Source of the DNA: Nocardiopsis alkaliphila YIM 80379
Lineage (GTDB): Bacteria > Actinomycetota > Actinomycetes > Streptosporangiales > Streptosporangiaceae
DNA: 38,592 nucleotides
Direction: 5' to 3'
NCBI RefSeq assembly: GCF_000341005.1
Contig: NZ_ANBD01000031.1
Span: 58,173-96,764, forward strand
How positions within the stretch are numbered: position 1 is the stretch's first letter; every line of letters begins with the position of its first letter. Position numbers and translations under genes: made by a program. A model generated the notes under the pieces. That model did not search any database, was not told the DNA's origin, and saw only the letters and a list, made by a program, of their open reading frames with translations. Below, one piece after another: positions 8,320 through 17,482 of the stretch.

Positions 8320-9462
8320 CTACAGGCCCAGGCCCCGGCCCACGATCTCCTTCATGATCTCGGTGGTGCCACCGTAGATCGTCTGGACGCGCGAATCCTG
8401 CCAGGCCCGTGCCACGGGGTATTCCATCATGTATCCGTACCCACCGTGAAGCTGGAGGCAACGGTCCATGACCCGGTTGCACATCTCGGTGGTCCACCAC
8501 TTGGCCTTGGCCGCGTCCTCGACGCTCAGTTCACCCCGATTGAGCAGTTCGACCGCGCGGTCGACATAGGTACGCCCCAGATCCACTTCGGTGGCCAACT
8601 CGGCCAAGACGAAACGGGTGTTCTGGAAGCGCCCGATCGGGCGGCCGAAGGCGGTGCGCTCCCGGCAGTACTCGATGGTGTGTTCCAACATGAAGGAGGC
8701 CGAGGCCACCGCACAGGTGGCGATGGACAGCCGCTCCTGGGGCAGGTTCTGGAGCAGGTGGATGAACCCCTGCCCTTGAGTGCCGATCAGGTTGGCCACG
8801 GGTACGCGCACGTCGTCGAAGAACAGCTCCGCGGTGTCCTGGGCCTTCATGCCGATCTTGTCGAGGTTGCGGCCACGCTCGAAGCCGGCCATGCCGCGTT
8901 CGACGGCGATCAGGGAGAAGCCCTGCGAGCCCGCTTCCGGGTCGGTCTGGCACACCACGATCACCAGGTCCGCGTTGATGCCGTTGGTGATGAAGGTCTT
9001 GGCGCCGTTGACGACGAACTCGTTGCCCTCACGCACGGCGGAGGTCTTGATTCCCTGGAGGTCGCTACCGGTGCCCGGCTCGGTCATGGCGATGGCGGTG
9101 ATCAGCTCGCCGCTCGCGAAGCCCGCGAGCCAGCGCCGTTTCTGCTCATCGTTGGTCAGGCCGACCATGTACGGAGCCATGACGTCGTTTTGGAGGGTGA
9201 AACCGAGACCGCTGGCGTGGGCCCCACAGATCTCCTCGTTGACGATCTGGTTGTAGCGGTAGTCGTTGAGGCCGGTGCCTCCGTACTCCTCGGGCACACC
9301 GTGACCGAGGAGGCCGACCTCACCCGCCCTGGTCCATACCTCGCGGGGGACGACGCCGTCCTCCTCCCACTGGGCGTGGAAGGGGACGACCTCTCTCTTG
9401 AGGAACTCGGCGACCGATTCCCGGAAGAGGTCGTGGTCGGCGTCGAAGAGTTCCCGCTTCAT
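8320..9462 (-). CDS. Acyl-CoA dehydrogenase, long-chain (LCAD-like)
   Basis: This FAD-dependent enzyme of 380 residues introduces the trans-2 double bond into acyl-CoA, the first step of beta-oxidation. It has the usual N-terminal helical, beta-barrel (AMTEPGTGSDLQGI, residues 125-138) and C-terminal helical domains. The usual catalytic position of MCAD-type enzymes (YEGT) is YGGT here. As in long-chain acyl-CoA dehydrogenase, the likely base is instead the glutamate of LPQERL (E243). The C-terminal QLHGGYGYMMEYPVAR and IYGGTTEIMKEIVGR also match that subfamily. It is divergent from the MFS gene at 9609, with a 19-bp palindrome (9508-9526) between them, 46 bases before its start. Downstream comes the 55-residue membrane peptide. 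The exact chain length preference cannot be read from sequence. Confidence 0.93.
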   Translation of the reverse strand: MKRELFDADHDLFRESVAEFLKREVVPFHAQWEEDGVVPREVWTRAGEVGLLGHGVPEEYGGTGLNDYRYNQIVNEEICGAHASGLGFTLQNDVMAPYMVGLTNDEQKRRWLAGFASGELITAIAMTEPGTGSDLQGIKTSAVREGNEFVVNGAKTFITNGINADLVIVVCQTDPEAGSQGFSLIAVERGMAGFERGRNLDKIGMKAQDTAELFFDDVRVPVANLIGTQGQGFIHLLQNLPQERLSIATCAVASASFMLEHTIEYCRERTAFGRPIGRFQNTRFVLAELATEVDLGRTYVDRAVELLNRGELSVEDAAKAKWWTTEMCNRVMDRCLQLHGGYGYMMEYPVARAWQDSRVQTIYGGTTEIMKEIVGRGLGL

Positions 9463-9507
9463 GCGCTGCTCCGGAGGGTGTCGGGCGTCACTGTGTCCTC
9501 ACACGGT

Positions 9508-9526
9508 AACCGAATCAAATTCGGTT
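9508..9526. promoter_or_regulatory. 19-bp palindromic operator, copy 1
   Basis: AACCGAATCAAATTCGGTT is a perfect palindrome with 8-bp arms around CAA. It lies in the divergent region between acyl-CoA dehydrogenase (minus) and the MFS gene (plus). A near-identical element sits before the thiolase gene at 11760. Size and symmetry are typical of a TetR- or GntR-family operator. The regulator is not encoded in this window. Confidence 0.75.
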
Positions 9527-9608
9527 TTGAAGATCGGGGGGCAAGTCGGGGCAAAGTTCCCGTTCGTGTGGGCGGTTCCTCGTAGGTGGACCGAAAGGAG
9601 TTTCTAGT

Positions 9609-11693
9609 GTGGCCACAGCGGGCCGGACGCGGTCCACTGTGGCCAGGGGAGGCGATTCGATGGTCCGCGGCGGTACCGCCGACCGGAGGGAACGGAACGA
9701 CCAGCACGGCGGTCGGATAGCGCTGATCATGAGCGCCCTGATGCTCACCGTCCTGCTCTCGGCGCTGGACCAGACCATCGTCTCCACCGCCCTGCCGACG
9801 ATCGTCTCCGAGCTGGGAGGGCTCAACCACCTGTCCTGGGTGATCACGGCCTACCTCTTGGCGGTCACCGCCAGTACCCCGCTGTGGGGCAAGCTCGGCG
9901 ACCAGTTCGGTCGCAAGAAGCTGTTCCTGACCTGTATCGCCATCTTCCTGGTGGGCTCGATGCTCTGCGGGATCGCCCAGGACATGCTCCAGCTCATCCT
10001 CGCCCGTGGTTTTCAGGGCCTGGGAGGTGGGGGGCTGATGGTGCTGGCCTCGGCGATCATCGGTGACGTGGTCTCCCCGCGCGAACGTGGTAAGTACCAG
10101 GGTCTCTTCGGGGCGGTCTTCGGCATCTCCAGTGTCGCCGGTCCCTTGCTGGGCGGGTTGTTCGTGGACCATCTGTCCTGGCGTTGGGTCTTCTACGTCA
10201 ACCTGCCCCTGGGCCTACTGGCCTTCGTGACGGTGCTGCGTTTCCTGCCGAGCCGATCGACCACCCACCGACAGAACATCGACTACGCGGGGATCGTCCT
10301 GGTCGCCGCCACAGCGGTGTGCTTGACCCTCATCGCCTCCTGGGGCGGCAACCTCTATCCGTGGCTGTCCTGGCAGATCATCTCCTTGGCGGTGGGCGCT
10401 CTGGCCTTGGGGGTGGGCTGGTGGTCCACCGCCCGCAGGGCCTCCGACCCGGTCATCCCACTGGGACTGTTCCGTGACTCGACCACCGTCGTCGCCATGG
10501 GCATCGGGTTCTGCGTGGGTTTCGCGATGATGGGATCATTGGCGTTCCTGCCCCTCTTCCTCCAAGTCGTGCACGGCCTTTCGCCCACGGCCTCCGGACT
10601 GCACCTGCTGCCGATGGTGCTGGGGATGCTCGTCACCTCGGTCATGGTCGGTGTCCTGGTCACCCACACCGGGCGTTACAAGCCCTATCCCATCGCGGGG
10701 ATGGCGATGACCTCCCTGGGGTTGTTCTTGATGTCCCGGATGGGGCCGGACAGCTCCCTGGTGGAGATGAGCGCGTACTTCTTCGTCCTGGGTGTGGGGC
10801 TGGGGCTGGTGATGCAAGTGGTGGTCGTAGTGGTGCAGAACGCCGTCTCCTACGACGACCTGGGCGTGGCCACCTCGTCGGCCACCTTCTTCCGGTCGAT
10901 CGGTGGTTCGTTCGGCACCGCGGTGTTCGGTGCGGTCTTCGCCGGACAACTCGCCTCGAACCTGACCGAGCGCGCCGAGCAGATCCGGTTGCCCCCGGGG
11001 GTGGAGCCCATGGACCTGGAGGCCGACCCGAGGGTCCTGGACCGGTTGCCGCCCCGGGACCAGGCAGGCTTCCTGGAGGCCTACGCCGACGCCATCGACG
11101 TGGTCTTCCTGACGGCCGTTCCGGTGGCGGTGGTCGGGTTGGTGCTCGCGGTGTTCCTGAAACAGATCCCGCTGCGCACCACCATCGGTACCCCTGACCT
11201 GGACGCGAGCGTCTCGCCGGTGGCGGCCCCGAGCCGCACGGCGCTCGCCCAGGTCGAGAAGGAGATCTACGAGGCCGCCGGAGCGGAGGGCGCCGAGACG
11301 ATGTACGCGCGACTGCGGGAGGCCGCTGGACTGGAGCTGTCCGTCGAGGGCTGTTGGGCGCTCAGCCACCTGGGGGTCAAAGGGCCGCTGAGCGCGGGCG
11401 AGTTGAACCGGATGTCCGGGATAGCGGTCTCACGATGGGAGACCGTGCACGCGGAACTCCTGGAAGGCGGATACCTGGTCTGTGACGCAGAACCCTGGGA
11501 ACTGAACAGTCGGGGCGAGGACGCGGTGCGGAGCCTGTACGAAGCCCAGCGCACCGCCTTGCGCTCGCTGCTCTCCGACTTCGGGCCGGACGAGCACCCC
11601 GACGTGGTCGAGGTGTTGGAGAAGGTCACCGGGGACAGCCTGGGCAACAGCGAGGACGCCGGCAGGTTCGGGCGAACGAAGGGGCCCGAGTGA
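9609..11693 (+). CDS. MFS exporter, DHA2 (EmrB/QacA) family, with C-terminal winged-helix domain
   Basis: This is a 694-residue protein. Residues about 36-520 form a 14-helix proton-driven exporter: [13 protein letters not shown] (53-65) is the DHA2 motif D1, [11 protein letters not shown] (94-104) is motif A, and [10 protein letters not shown] corresponds to motif C. A cytoplasmic tail from about 545 to 694 contains a MarR-like winged-helix pattern ([20 protein letters not shown], then [17 protein letters not shown]). The tail may couple substrate sensing to transport or bind DNA (inference). The GTG at 9609 is used because AAAGGAG (9594-9600) lies at ideal distance. It shares its upstream region and palindrome with the dehydrogenase gene and is followed by the thiolase gene, so a lipid-related or antimicrobial substrate is possible. 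The true substrate is unknown. Confidence 0.87.
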   Translation: MATAGRTRSTVARGGDSMVRGGTADRRERNDQHGGRIALIMSALMLTVLLSALDQTIVSTALPTIVSELGGLNHLSWVITAYLLAVTASTPLWGKLGDQFGRKKLFLTCIAIFLVGSMLCGIAQDMLQLILARGFQGLGGGGLMVLASAIIGDVVSPRERGKYQGLFGAVFGISSVAGPLLGGLFVDHLSWRWVFYVNLPLGLLAFVTVLRFLPSRSTTHRQNIDYAGIVLVAATAVCLTLIASWGGNLYPWLSWQIISLAVGALALGVGWWSTARRASDPVIPLGLFRDSTTVVAMGIGFCVGFAMMGSLAFLPLFLQVVHGLSPTASGLHLLPMVLGMLVTSVMVGVLVTHTGRYKPYPIAGMAMTSLGLFLMSRMGPDSSLVEMSAYFFVLGVGLGLVMQVVVVVVQNAVSYDDLGVATSSATFFRSIGGSFGTAVFGAVFAGQLASNLTERAEQIRLPPGVEPMDLEADPRVLDRLPPRDQAGFLEAYADAIDVVFLTAVPVAVVGLVLAVFLKQIPLRTTIGTPDLDASVSPVAAPSRTALAQVEKEIYEAAGAEGAETMYARLREAAGLELSVEGCWALSHLGVKGPLSAGELNRMSGIAVSRWETVHAELLEGGYLVCDAEPWELNSRGEDAVRSLYEAQRTALRSLLSDFGPDEHPDVVEVLEKVTGDSLGNSEDAGRFGRTKGPE

Positions 11694-11744
11694 GCTCGCG
11701 GTGCGCGTGAGCTGCCAAGGGAGGTCGAAGGCGGGGGCGGGGTC

Positions 11745-11772
11745 TTGCCCGGGGAAGGAAACCGAATACAGT
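11745..11772 (+). promoter_or_regulatory. Candidate thiolase promoter overlapping the palindrome
   Basis: TTGCCC (11745-11750) and TACAGT (11767-11772), 16 bases apart, resemble -35 and -10 elements. The -10 lies inside the 19-bp palindrome at 11760-11778, so a bound regulator would block RNA polymerase. The match is modest. Confidence 0.35.
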
Positions 11773-11778
11773 TCGGTT
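11760..11778. promoter_or_regulatory. 19-bp palindromic operator, copy 2
   Basis: AACCGAATACAGTTCGGTT has the same 8-3-8 architecture as the element at 9508 with one arm mismatch; the outer seven bases of both arms are identical between copies. It ends 38 bases before the thiolase start. This suggests that thiolase and the dehydrogenase/MFS pair answer to one regulator. Confidence 0.72.
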
Positions 11779-11816
11779 CAAGTAGGACGACACATCCCCG
11801 CCCCTTGGAGGACCCC

Positions 11817-12959
11817 GTGGCCGAGGCATACATCGTCGGCGCAGTACGCACCCCCGTCGGCACCAAGAAGGGCGCGCTGGCAGCGGTGCACCCCGCGGAC
11901 CTGGGGGCGCACGTCCTCAAGGAACTGGTCGAGCGCACAGGGGTCGATCCCGCCGCCGTCGAGGACGTCATCATGGGAGTGGTCAGCCAGGCCGGTCCAC
12001 AGGCCCTGGACCTGGCCCGCACCGCGTGGTTGTCGGCGGGTCTGCCCGAGACCGTCGCCGGCGTCACCATCGACCGTCAGTGCGGCTCTTCCCAGCAGTC
12101 CATCCACTTCGCCGCCCAAGGCGTGATGTCCGGTACCCAGGACCTCGTGGTGGCGACCGGTGTGGAGAACATGGGCATGGTGCCGATGGGCGCCAACGCC
12201 CAGTTCGCCATCGACAACGACATCCCGCTGTACGGCGAGGGCTGGAACGAGCGCTACGGCACGCAGGAGATCTCCCAGTTCCGTGGCGCCCAGCTCATGT
12301 GCGAGAAGTGGGGCTACAAGCGCGAGCAGCTGGAGCGGTTCGCCCTGGAGAGCCACCAGCGTGCCGCGGCCGCCTTGGAGGCCGGCTACTTCGACTCCCA
12401 GATCGCTCCGATCGCCGGGGTCGCCCAGGACGAGGGCGTACGCGCCGACACCACCCTGGAGAAGATGGCCGGGCTCAAGCCCCTGCGTGAGGGCTGGGAG
12501 CTGACGGCGGCCGTCGCCAGCCAGATCTCCGTGGGCGCGGGCGCTTTGCTCATCGCCTCCGAACGGGCCGTCAAGCAGCACGACCTGACCCCGCTGGCCC
12601 GTATCGTCCAGCTCTCCCTGGTCGGTGACGACCCGGTCTACATGCTCACCGCGCCCATCCCGGCGACCAAGATCGCCTTGGAGAAGGCCGGCCTGAGCAT
12701 CGACGACATCGACGTCACCGAGATCAACGAGGCCTTCGCCCCGGTGCCGATGTCGTGGATCGACGAGTTGGGCGCCGACCCGGCCAAGGTCAACCCCAAT
12801 GGCGGCGCCATCGCCCTGGGGCACCCGCTGGGCGCCACCGGTTCGATCCTGATGACCAAGTTGGTCAACGAGCTGCACCGCACCGGTGGCCGCTACGGCC
12901 TTCAGACCATGTGCGAGGGCGGTGGCCAGGCCAACGTCACCATCATCGAACGCGTCTGA
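11817..12959 (+). CDS. Acetyl-CoA C-acyltransferase (thiolase)
   Basis: This 380-residue enzyme either cleaves 3-ketoacyl-CoA with CoA at the end of a beta-oxidation cycle or condenses two acetyl-CoA; sequence alone does not settle which. The nucleophile is C89 in DRQCGSSQQS. The other active-site blocks are NEAFAPVP, GGAIALGHPLGATGS (histidine) and MCEGGGQANV (second cysteine). GTG 11817 is chosen because TTGGAGG (11805-11811) precedes it and the protein then starts with the family's usual AYIVGAVRTPVG. The longer in-frame extension to 11745 would translate the operator. The neighbouring acyl-CoA dehydrogenase and shared palindrome favour a degradative role (FadA-like). Confidence 0.93.
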   Translation: MAEAYIVGAVRTPVGTKKGALAAVHPADLGAHVLKELVERTGVDPAAVEDVIMGVVSQAGPQALDLARTAWLSAGLPETVAGVTIDRQCGSSQQSIHFAAQGVMSGTQDLVVATGVENMGMVPMGANAQFAIDNDIPLYGEGWNERYGTQEISQFRGAQLMCEKWGYKREQLERFALESHQRAAAALEAGYFDSQIAPIAGVAQDEGVRADTTLEKMAGLKPLREGWELTAAVASQISVGAGALLIASERAVKQHDLTPLARIVQLSLVGDDPVYMLTAPIPATKIALEKAGLSIDDIDVTEINEAFAPVPMSWIDELGADPAKVNPNGGAIALGHPLGATGSILMTKLVNELHRTGGRYGLQTMCEGGGQANVTIIERV

Positions 12960-12973
12960 TCCTTGGACCTGAG

Positions 12974-13002
12974 CGGGCCGCGCACCTTCTGGGCGCGGCC
13001 CG
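12974..13002. terminator. Bidirectional terminator between thiolase and lipoprotein genes
   Basis: A 10-bp perfect stem, CGGGCCGCGC (12974-12983) with GCGCGGCCCG (12993-13002), and a 9-base loop lies between two convergent genes. It begins 15 bases after the thiolase stop. Confidence 0.75.
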
Positions 13003-13008
13003 TCCGGG

Positions 13009-13656
13009 TCAGGGGGCCCGCACCAGTAGTTCCGCGAGGAATTCGTCCAGGGGCTCCTGCGCTTGGCTCCAGGGGCCGACCCCATGGATGCAGGAGAGGG
13101 AGAAGCGCAGCTCGTCCTCACCGTGCCAGAAGACGCCCACCCGGGAGCCGGCGTCCGTTTCCTCGTTGACGGTTTCCACGGTGGTGAACTCGACGACCCC
13201 GCCCTCGTCCGTGGGGAACTCGACCGGGTCGAGTGTGGTGATGGGAGTGTCGTCCAGATCATCGGTCAGGGGCGACTCCGACATCGTGAGCCACAACAGG
13301 GCGCTGTCCTCAATACTATGGCCCGCTTCTTCCCTGTATTTGGCGTTTCCCTCCATGAAGCCGAGAATGATGCTGCATCCGGCACGCATGTAGACCTTGA
13401 CGTCCACCGAGGCGTCTTCCTCGGGGGCTCCTTCGGGGAGGCCCTCCGGGATGAGCCAGGCGAGGTCACCGTCCGGGGGGAGGGTGTCGTACTCACGCTG
13501 GGGCTCCTCGACCTCTTCCACGACGTCGGCTTCTTCTGGTGTCGTCTCGGTCGCCTCGGTCGTCTCGCCGCCCTGGGCGCAACCGGTGATCAGGAGCAGG
13601 GACAGTGCTCCGGGGAGTAGGGCCGTTGTCTTCAGTACGTCTGAAACCTCTGGCAT
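13009..13656 (-). CDS. Putative secreted lipoprotein of unknown function
   Basis: The 215-residue product starts with a hydrophobic signal segment and a lipobox, LLITGC, with the lipidated cysteine at residue 26. An acidic Thr/Glu-rich linker follows, then a domain of about 150 residues with two further cysteines (RAGCSII and LSCIHG) that could form a disulfide outside the cell. I do not recognise a named family. The start codon is the only ATG before the signal segment, but its ribosome-binding site is poor (AGGA almost touching the ATG). It lies 170 bases downstream of the AlkX-like gene on the same strand, far enough for its own promoter. Confidence 0.75.
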   Translation of the reverse strand: MPEVSDVLKTTALLPGALSLLLITGCAQGGETTEATETTPEEADVVEEVEEPQREYDTLPPDGDLAWLIPEGLPEGAPEEDASVDVKVYMRAGCSIILGFMEGNAKYREEAGHSIEDSALLWLTMSESPLTDDLDDTPITTLDPVEFPTDEGGVVEFTTVETVNEETDAGSRVGVFWHGEDELRFSLSCIHGVGPWSQAQEPLDEFLAELLVRAP

Positions 13657-13825
13657 GTCCTACATCGTGACATAGGCGGTTTCGCCAGATCCGGGCTCAC
13701 CGGTGGGGATCGAAGCGCTCCAAGATCAGGGAGTATCACCCGCATCTCCTCCAAGAGGCCGGACATGTTCCCCCCCGCTCCAGGAGCCGGATGTGGCGCA
13801 CTGGTACGAGAAGCGCGGCTCGTCG

Positions 13826-15073
13826 TCACCGTTCGGGGGTCGGTGATCCGAGCCCCTCGCCGGCCACCCCATTCGACAGTCCCAGCCAGGCGGCCATCTC
13901 CTCCAATTGCTCCACCAGTTCGTACATGGTGTCGGTCGGGGCGTCCCGCTCCAGGGTGATCCGGCGGGCGAGCAGGGTCTTCGACGCACGATCGGCCTTG
14001 AGGTCGACCCGGGCCACCAGATCCTCGCCCAGCAGGAACGGCAACACGTAGTAGCCGTGCACCCGCTTGGCGGCCGGCACGTAGATCTCCAGCCGATAGC
14101 GGAAACCGAACAGCTCCTCGGCGCGGTCCCGGGTCCAGACCAGGGAGTCGAACGGGCTGAGCAGGGCGCGGGCCTCGACCTTGCGCGGAACGCGGGCGTC
14201 CTTGTGCAGGTAGGCAGGCCGGTTCCAGCCGCGCACGGTGACCGGAACCAGTTCGCCGCTCTCCACCAGGTCGGAGACGGCCGCTCGGGACTCGGCGGCC
14301 TTGAGACGGAAGTAGTCGCGCAGGTCGGGTTCGGTGGCGATCCCGTGGGCACGGGCAGCGATCGACACCAGTTCGCGGTGCGCCTCCTCGGGGGTGGGGT
14401 GCGCCATCGCGTGGACCTCGGCGGGCAGCACGCGTTCGGGTAGGTCGTAGCGACGCTCGAACTGGACGTTGCGTCCGTTGGAGGTGAGGTCGCCGATCCA
14501 GAACAGGTACTCCAGGCACTTCTTCACCTCGGACCAGTTCCACCCCCAGTGTTCCTTGGTCCGGGGAACGTCATGGGCCAGTGCCGCCTCGACCTCGCGT
14601 GCGGTGGCCGGGCCGATTCGGGCCACCTCCTCGTGCACCGCCTTGACCAACTCGGGCCGGTCCTCGCGGACGCCGTTCATCCATCCCACCCGTTCCTGGG
14701 ACCGGTTCCGTTCCATCCGGTACCGCATCAGGCGATGGGTCGTGGGTGGCACCAGACTCGCCTCGTGTGCCCAGCACTCGACCAGACGGGCCGGGCTCGC
14801 ACCGGCGTCCGTGGTGGTCGCCCGGTCCAGCAAGGCCGGGTCGTAGGCGCCCAGGCGGGCGAAGACCGGCAGGTACTGACTGCGTGTCAGCACGTTCACG
14901 CTGTCGATCTGGAGGATCCCGATCCTGCGCAGTACCCGGGCCAGGTGGGCGAGTGTGGGTGCGCCCTTGGGACGTGGGTCGGCCAGGCCCTGGGCGGCCA
15001 GGGCGATCCTGCGGGCCTGGGCCGGGGAGAACTCGCTGTCGCGACGGGGGTGTGGTTGGACCATGCGTTCCAC
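13826..15073 (-). CDS. Winged-helix DNA glycosylase, YcaQ/AlkX-like (HTH_42 family)
   Basis: The 415-residue protein belongs to the HTH_42 (formerly DUF1006) superfamily that includes E. coli YcaQ (AlkX) and Streptomyces AlkZ. These unhook interstrand crosslinks or remove bulky alkylated bases. The family uses a QxQ or QxD catalytic motif; here it is Q55-I-D57 in [11 protein letters not shown], the QxD form of the YcaQ-like branch. Other family features are [43 protein letters not shown] and [22 protein letters not shown]. Two starts are possible: GTG 15073, with GAGGG at good distance, or ATG 15064. It begins 33 bases after the stop of the upstream acyl-CoA dehydrogenase gene, so the two may be co-transcribed. 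Confidence 0.87.
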   Translation of the reverse strand: MERMVQPHPRRDSEFSPAQARRIALAAQGLADPRPKGAPTLAHLARVLRRIGILQIDSVNVLTRSQYLPVFARLGAYDPALLDRATTTDAGASPARLVECWAHEASLVPPTTHRLMRYRMERNRSQERVGWMNGVREDRPELVKAVHEEVARIGPATAREVEAALAHDVPRTKEHWGWNWSEVKKCLEYLFWIGDLTSNGRNVQFERRYDLPERVLPAEVHAMAHPTPEEAHRELVSIAARAHGIATEPDLRDYFRLKAAESRAAVSDLVESGELVPVTVRGWNRPAYLHKDARVPRKVEARALLSPFDSLVWTRDRAEELFGFRYRLEIYVPAAKRVHGYYVLPFLLGEDLVARVDLKADRASKTLLARRITLERDAPTDTMYELVEQLEEMAAWLGLSNGVAGEGLGSPTPER

Positions 15074-15106
15074 GCTAGCCCTCGCCCACGACAGAGCGGA
15101 GTGTGT

Positions 15107-17059
15107 TCAGCCCATGCGCCGGTGCCGGTTCGCCTTCTCGGACGGGCCGGGTTCGGCCGGGGCGATCAGCGGGCCGGGCAGTGACGGATCCATGACTCCC
15201 TCCTCCAGCCAGGTGTAGGAGTCGTCCATGAGGCGGCGGGCGAGTCTGCCGTCGAGGTCGTCGGTGTTGGACCACAAGGCCTCGAAGAGGGTGTCGACGC
15301 GCAGTCGGGCCTGACGACAGAACACGTCCGCCAATTCGAGGGGGGTCCTGCCGCGTTCGGGGTGGGCGTCGACGTCGGCGCGGGCGCGCACGATCACGGC
15401 GCTCATCGCGAACAGTTCGGCCCCGATGTCCACCATACGGCCGAGGAAGCCCTGCTTGGTCTCGAGCCTTCCCCGCCAGCGCGACATCGCGTAGAACGTG
15501 GAACGAGCCGATTTGCGGCAGGCGCGTTCCACGAATCGCAGGTGGGGTGAGAGCGGTCCGAACTCGGCGAACGCCGACGAAGCCCGGCCTTGACCCACGA
15601 CCAGGGTCGGCAGCCATGTGGCGTAGAAGGCACTCGCCTGGGCCAAGGCCCGTGCCTTGTCCGCCCGGCCGGCGTCGGGGTCGACGAGCCCTCCGGCCAC
15701 GGACAGGTGCGTGTCGACCGCCTCACGGGCGATCAACAGATGCATGATCTCGGTGGAACCCTCGAAGATCCGATTGATGCGCAGGTCACGGAGGAGTTGT
15801 TCGGCGGGGACACCGCGCTCACCACGCGCGGCCAACGAGTCGGCGGTCTCGAAGCCGCGCCCGCCGCGCACCTGGACGAGTTCGTCGGCGATCCGGTACG
15901 CCATCTCCGACCCCCACAACTTGGCGATGGCGGCCTCGACGCGGATGTCGTTGCGCCCGGCGTCGGCCATGTGGCCGCACAGTTCCAGCATGGCCTCCAT
16001 GGCGTAGGTGGTGGCGGTGATGAAGGACAGCTTTTTGGCCACCTCCTCGTGCCCGCCGATCGGCCGCCCCCATTGGATACGTTCGCGGGACCACTCGCGA
16101 GCGATCTTGGTGGCCCACTTACCCGCGCCCACGCACAGGGCGGGAAGGGAGAGGCGACCGGTGTTGAGGGTGCTCAGGGCGATGCGCAGTCCGTGCCCTT
16201 CCTCACCGATCCGATTGGCGGCGGGCACCCGCACCCGGTGCAGTCGGGTGACGCCGTTCTCCAGACCACGCAGCCCCATGAAGCGATTGCGGTGCTCCAC
16301 GGTGACGCCGGGCGAGTCGCCCTCCACGACGAACGCGGTGACCCCGCCCCGGTGCCCAGGGCTCTGGGGTACCCGCGCCATCACGACGAGGAGGTCGGCG
16401 ACCACTCCGTTGGTGGTCCACAACTTGACCCCGTCCAGTACGTACTCGCAACCGTCATCGCTGGGTGTGGCGGTGGCGCGCAGCCGCGCCGGGTCGCTGC
16501 CGACGTCGGGTTCGGTGAGCAGGAAGGCGCTGATGGCGCCGGCGGCGCACCGGGGCAGGAAGGCGCGTCTTTGTTCCTCGGTGCCGAACATGGCGACGGG
16601 CTGGGGCACACCGATGGACTGGTGGGCGGAGAGCAGCGCGCCGATGGCGGGGGAGACCGAACCGACCAGCGTCAGGGCCCGGTTGTAGTACACCTGGCCG
16701 AGGCCCGACCCGCCGTACTCGGTGGAGATCTTCATTCCGAACGCGCCGATCCCGCGCAGCGCGGTGATGGTCTCGTCAGGGATACGTTCCTCGAGTTCGA
16801 CGCGCTGGGGGTCGATGCCCTCGCAGACCCGCCGTAGCTCGGTGAGGAAGGCTTCACCCCTGAGCCGGGTCTCCTCGTCGGGGAGAGGGAAGGGATGTAC
16901 CAGGTCCAGGTCCAACCGGCCCAGGTACAGCTCCTTGGCGAAGCTCGGCCGGGTCCGGTCGCCTTGGCGGGCCTGCTCGGCGACCTGACGGGACCGGCGC
17001 TCGTCGCTCTCGGTTGCTGAGGTTCGTCGGCTACCGGCATCGGGTTCGACCGTGGACAT
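15107..17059 (-). CDS. Acyl-CoA dehydrogenase, VLCAD/ACAD9-like with C-terminal extension
   Basis: At 650 residues this is well above the 380 of ordinary acyl-CoA dehydrogenases. A charged N-terminal stretch (1-40) is followed by the catalytic core with LTEPDVGSDP (181-190) and WTTNG, the catalytic glutamate E433 in IFEGSTEIMH, and a further 200-residue helical domain, as in very-long-chain acyl-CoA dehydrogenase. In that family the extra domain supports dimerisation and membrane association. The likely reaction is FAD-dependent dehydrogenation of long-chain acyl-CoA. A GAGGTG ribosome-binding site precedes ATG 17059. No electron-transfer flavoprotein or other beta-oxidation gene is adjacent. 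It differs from the dehydrogenase at 8320 both in architecture and in the position of the catalytic base. Confidence 0.9.
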   Translation of the reverse strand: MSTVEPDAGSRRTSATESDERRSRQVAEQARQGDRTRPSFAKELYLGRLDLDLVHPFPLPDEETRLRGEAFLTELRRVCEGIDPQRVELEERIPDETITALRGIGAFGMKISTEYGGSGLGQVYYNRALTLVGSVSPAIGALLSAHQSIGVPQPVAMFGTEEQRRAFLPRCAAGAISAFLLTEPDVGSDPARLRATATPSDDGCEYVLDGVKLWTTNGVVADLLVVMARVPQSPGHRGGVTAFVVEGDSPGVTVEHRNRFMGLRGLENGVTRLHRVRVPAANRIGEEGHGLRIALSTLNTGRLSLPALCVGAGKWATKIAREWSRERIQWGRPIGGHEEVAKKLSFITATTYAMEAMLELCGHMADAGRNDIRVEAAIAKLWGSEMAYRIADELVQVRGGRGFETADSLAARGERGVPAEQLLRDLRINRIFEGSTEIMHLLIAREAVDTHLSVAGGLVDPDAGRADKARALAQASAFYATWLPTLVVGQGRASSAFAEFGPLSPHLRFVERACRKSARSTFYAMSRWRGRLETKQGFLGRMVDIGAELFAMSAVIVRARADVDAHPERGRTPLELADVFCRQARLRVDTLFEALWSNTDDLDGRLARRLMDDSYTWLEEGVMDPSLPGPLIAPAEPGPSEKANRHRRMG

Positions 17060-17473
17060 ATGAGCGTCACCTCGAAACGAGAGTCGCCGTGTCTTGAATC
17101 ACGAACCTACCCATGGGTCGCTCCCCCGACGCGAGGACACAAGGACCGCCTTCGGAGAAACCGGGTCGGAAGATCCGGTGGTATCCGCAGTTCAGCGAGG
17201 AAAGGACGACGTCCTCGACCCTTGCGAGAAAAAACCTTGCGCGCAATGCGAACCCATCAGGGGGGTGAACCGTCCAACGAGACGCGACGGAAACCAACCG
17301 AGCATGTGCCGGGAGTCGCGCGAACCCCGGTGCGGAGGACGGCCGCACCGGGGTTTCTCTGGCCGGGAAAGTCCTGGGTGGTTTTCCAACGGCGTGGGGT
17401 GAGGTGGCCCCCCATGGGCCGCGGTGCTTCCGAGAGCGGATCAGACCAGGGCGTCGGCGTGATGACCTAGCCT
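17060..17473. other. Intergenic region between acyl-CoA dehydrogenase and xth
   Basis: About 410 bases lie between divergent genes. I find no supported gene: the open frames across it are arginine- and proline-rich and lack ribosome-binding sites. It contains a strong terminator-like hairpin (17323-17355) and the leaderless promoter of xth. The hairpin implies a short plus-strand transcript that starts inside this gap, perhaps a small RNA. Confidence 0.4.
17323..17361 (+). terminator. Terminator-like hairpin without an obvious gene
   Basis: A 13-bp perfect stem (17323-17335 with 17343-17355), a 7-base loop and a following TTCTCT look like an intrinsic terminator on the plus strand. No gene precedes it on that strand, since the upstream gene is divergent. 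Confidence 0.6.
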
Positions 17474-17482
17474 TTGGCTGTG
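17468..17482 (+). promoter_or_regulatory. Leaderless promoter of xth (-10 element and start codon)
   Basis: TAGCCT (17468-17473) fits TANNNT and is followed after six bases by GTG 17480. That is the spacing seen when transcription begins at the first base of the start codon. No ribosome-binding site is present. Confidence 0.5.
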
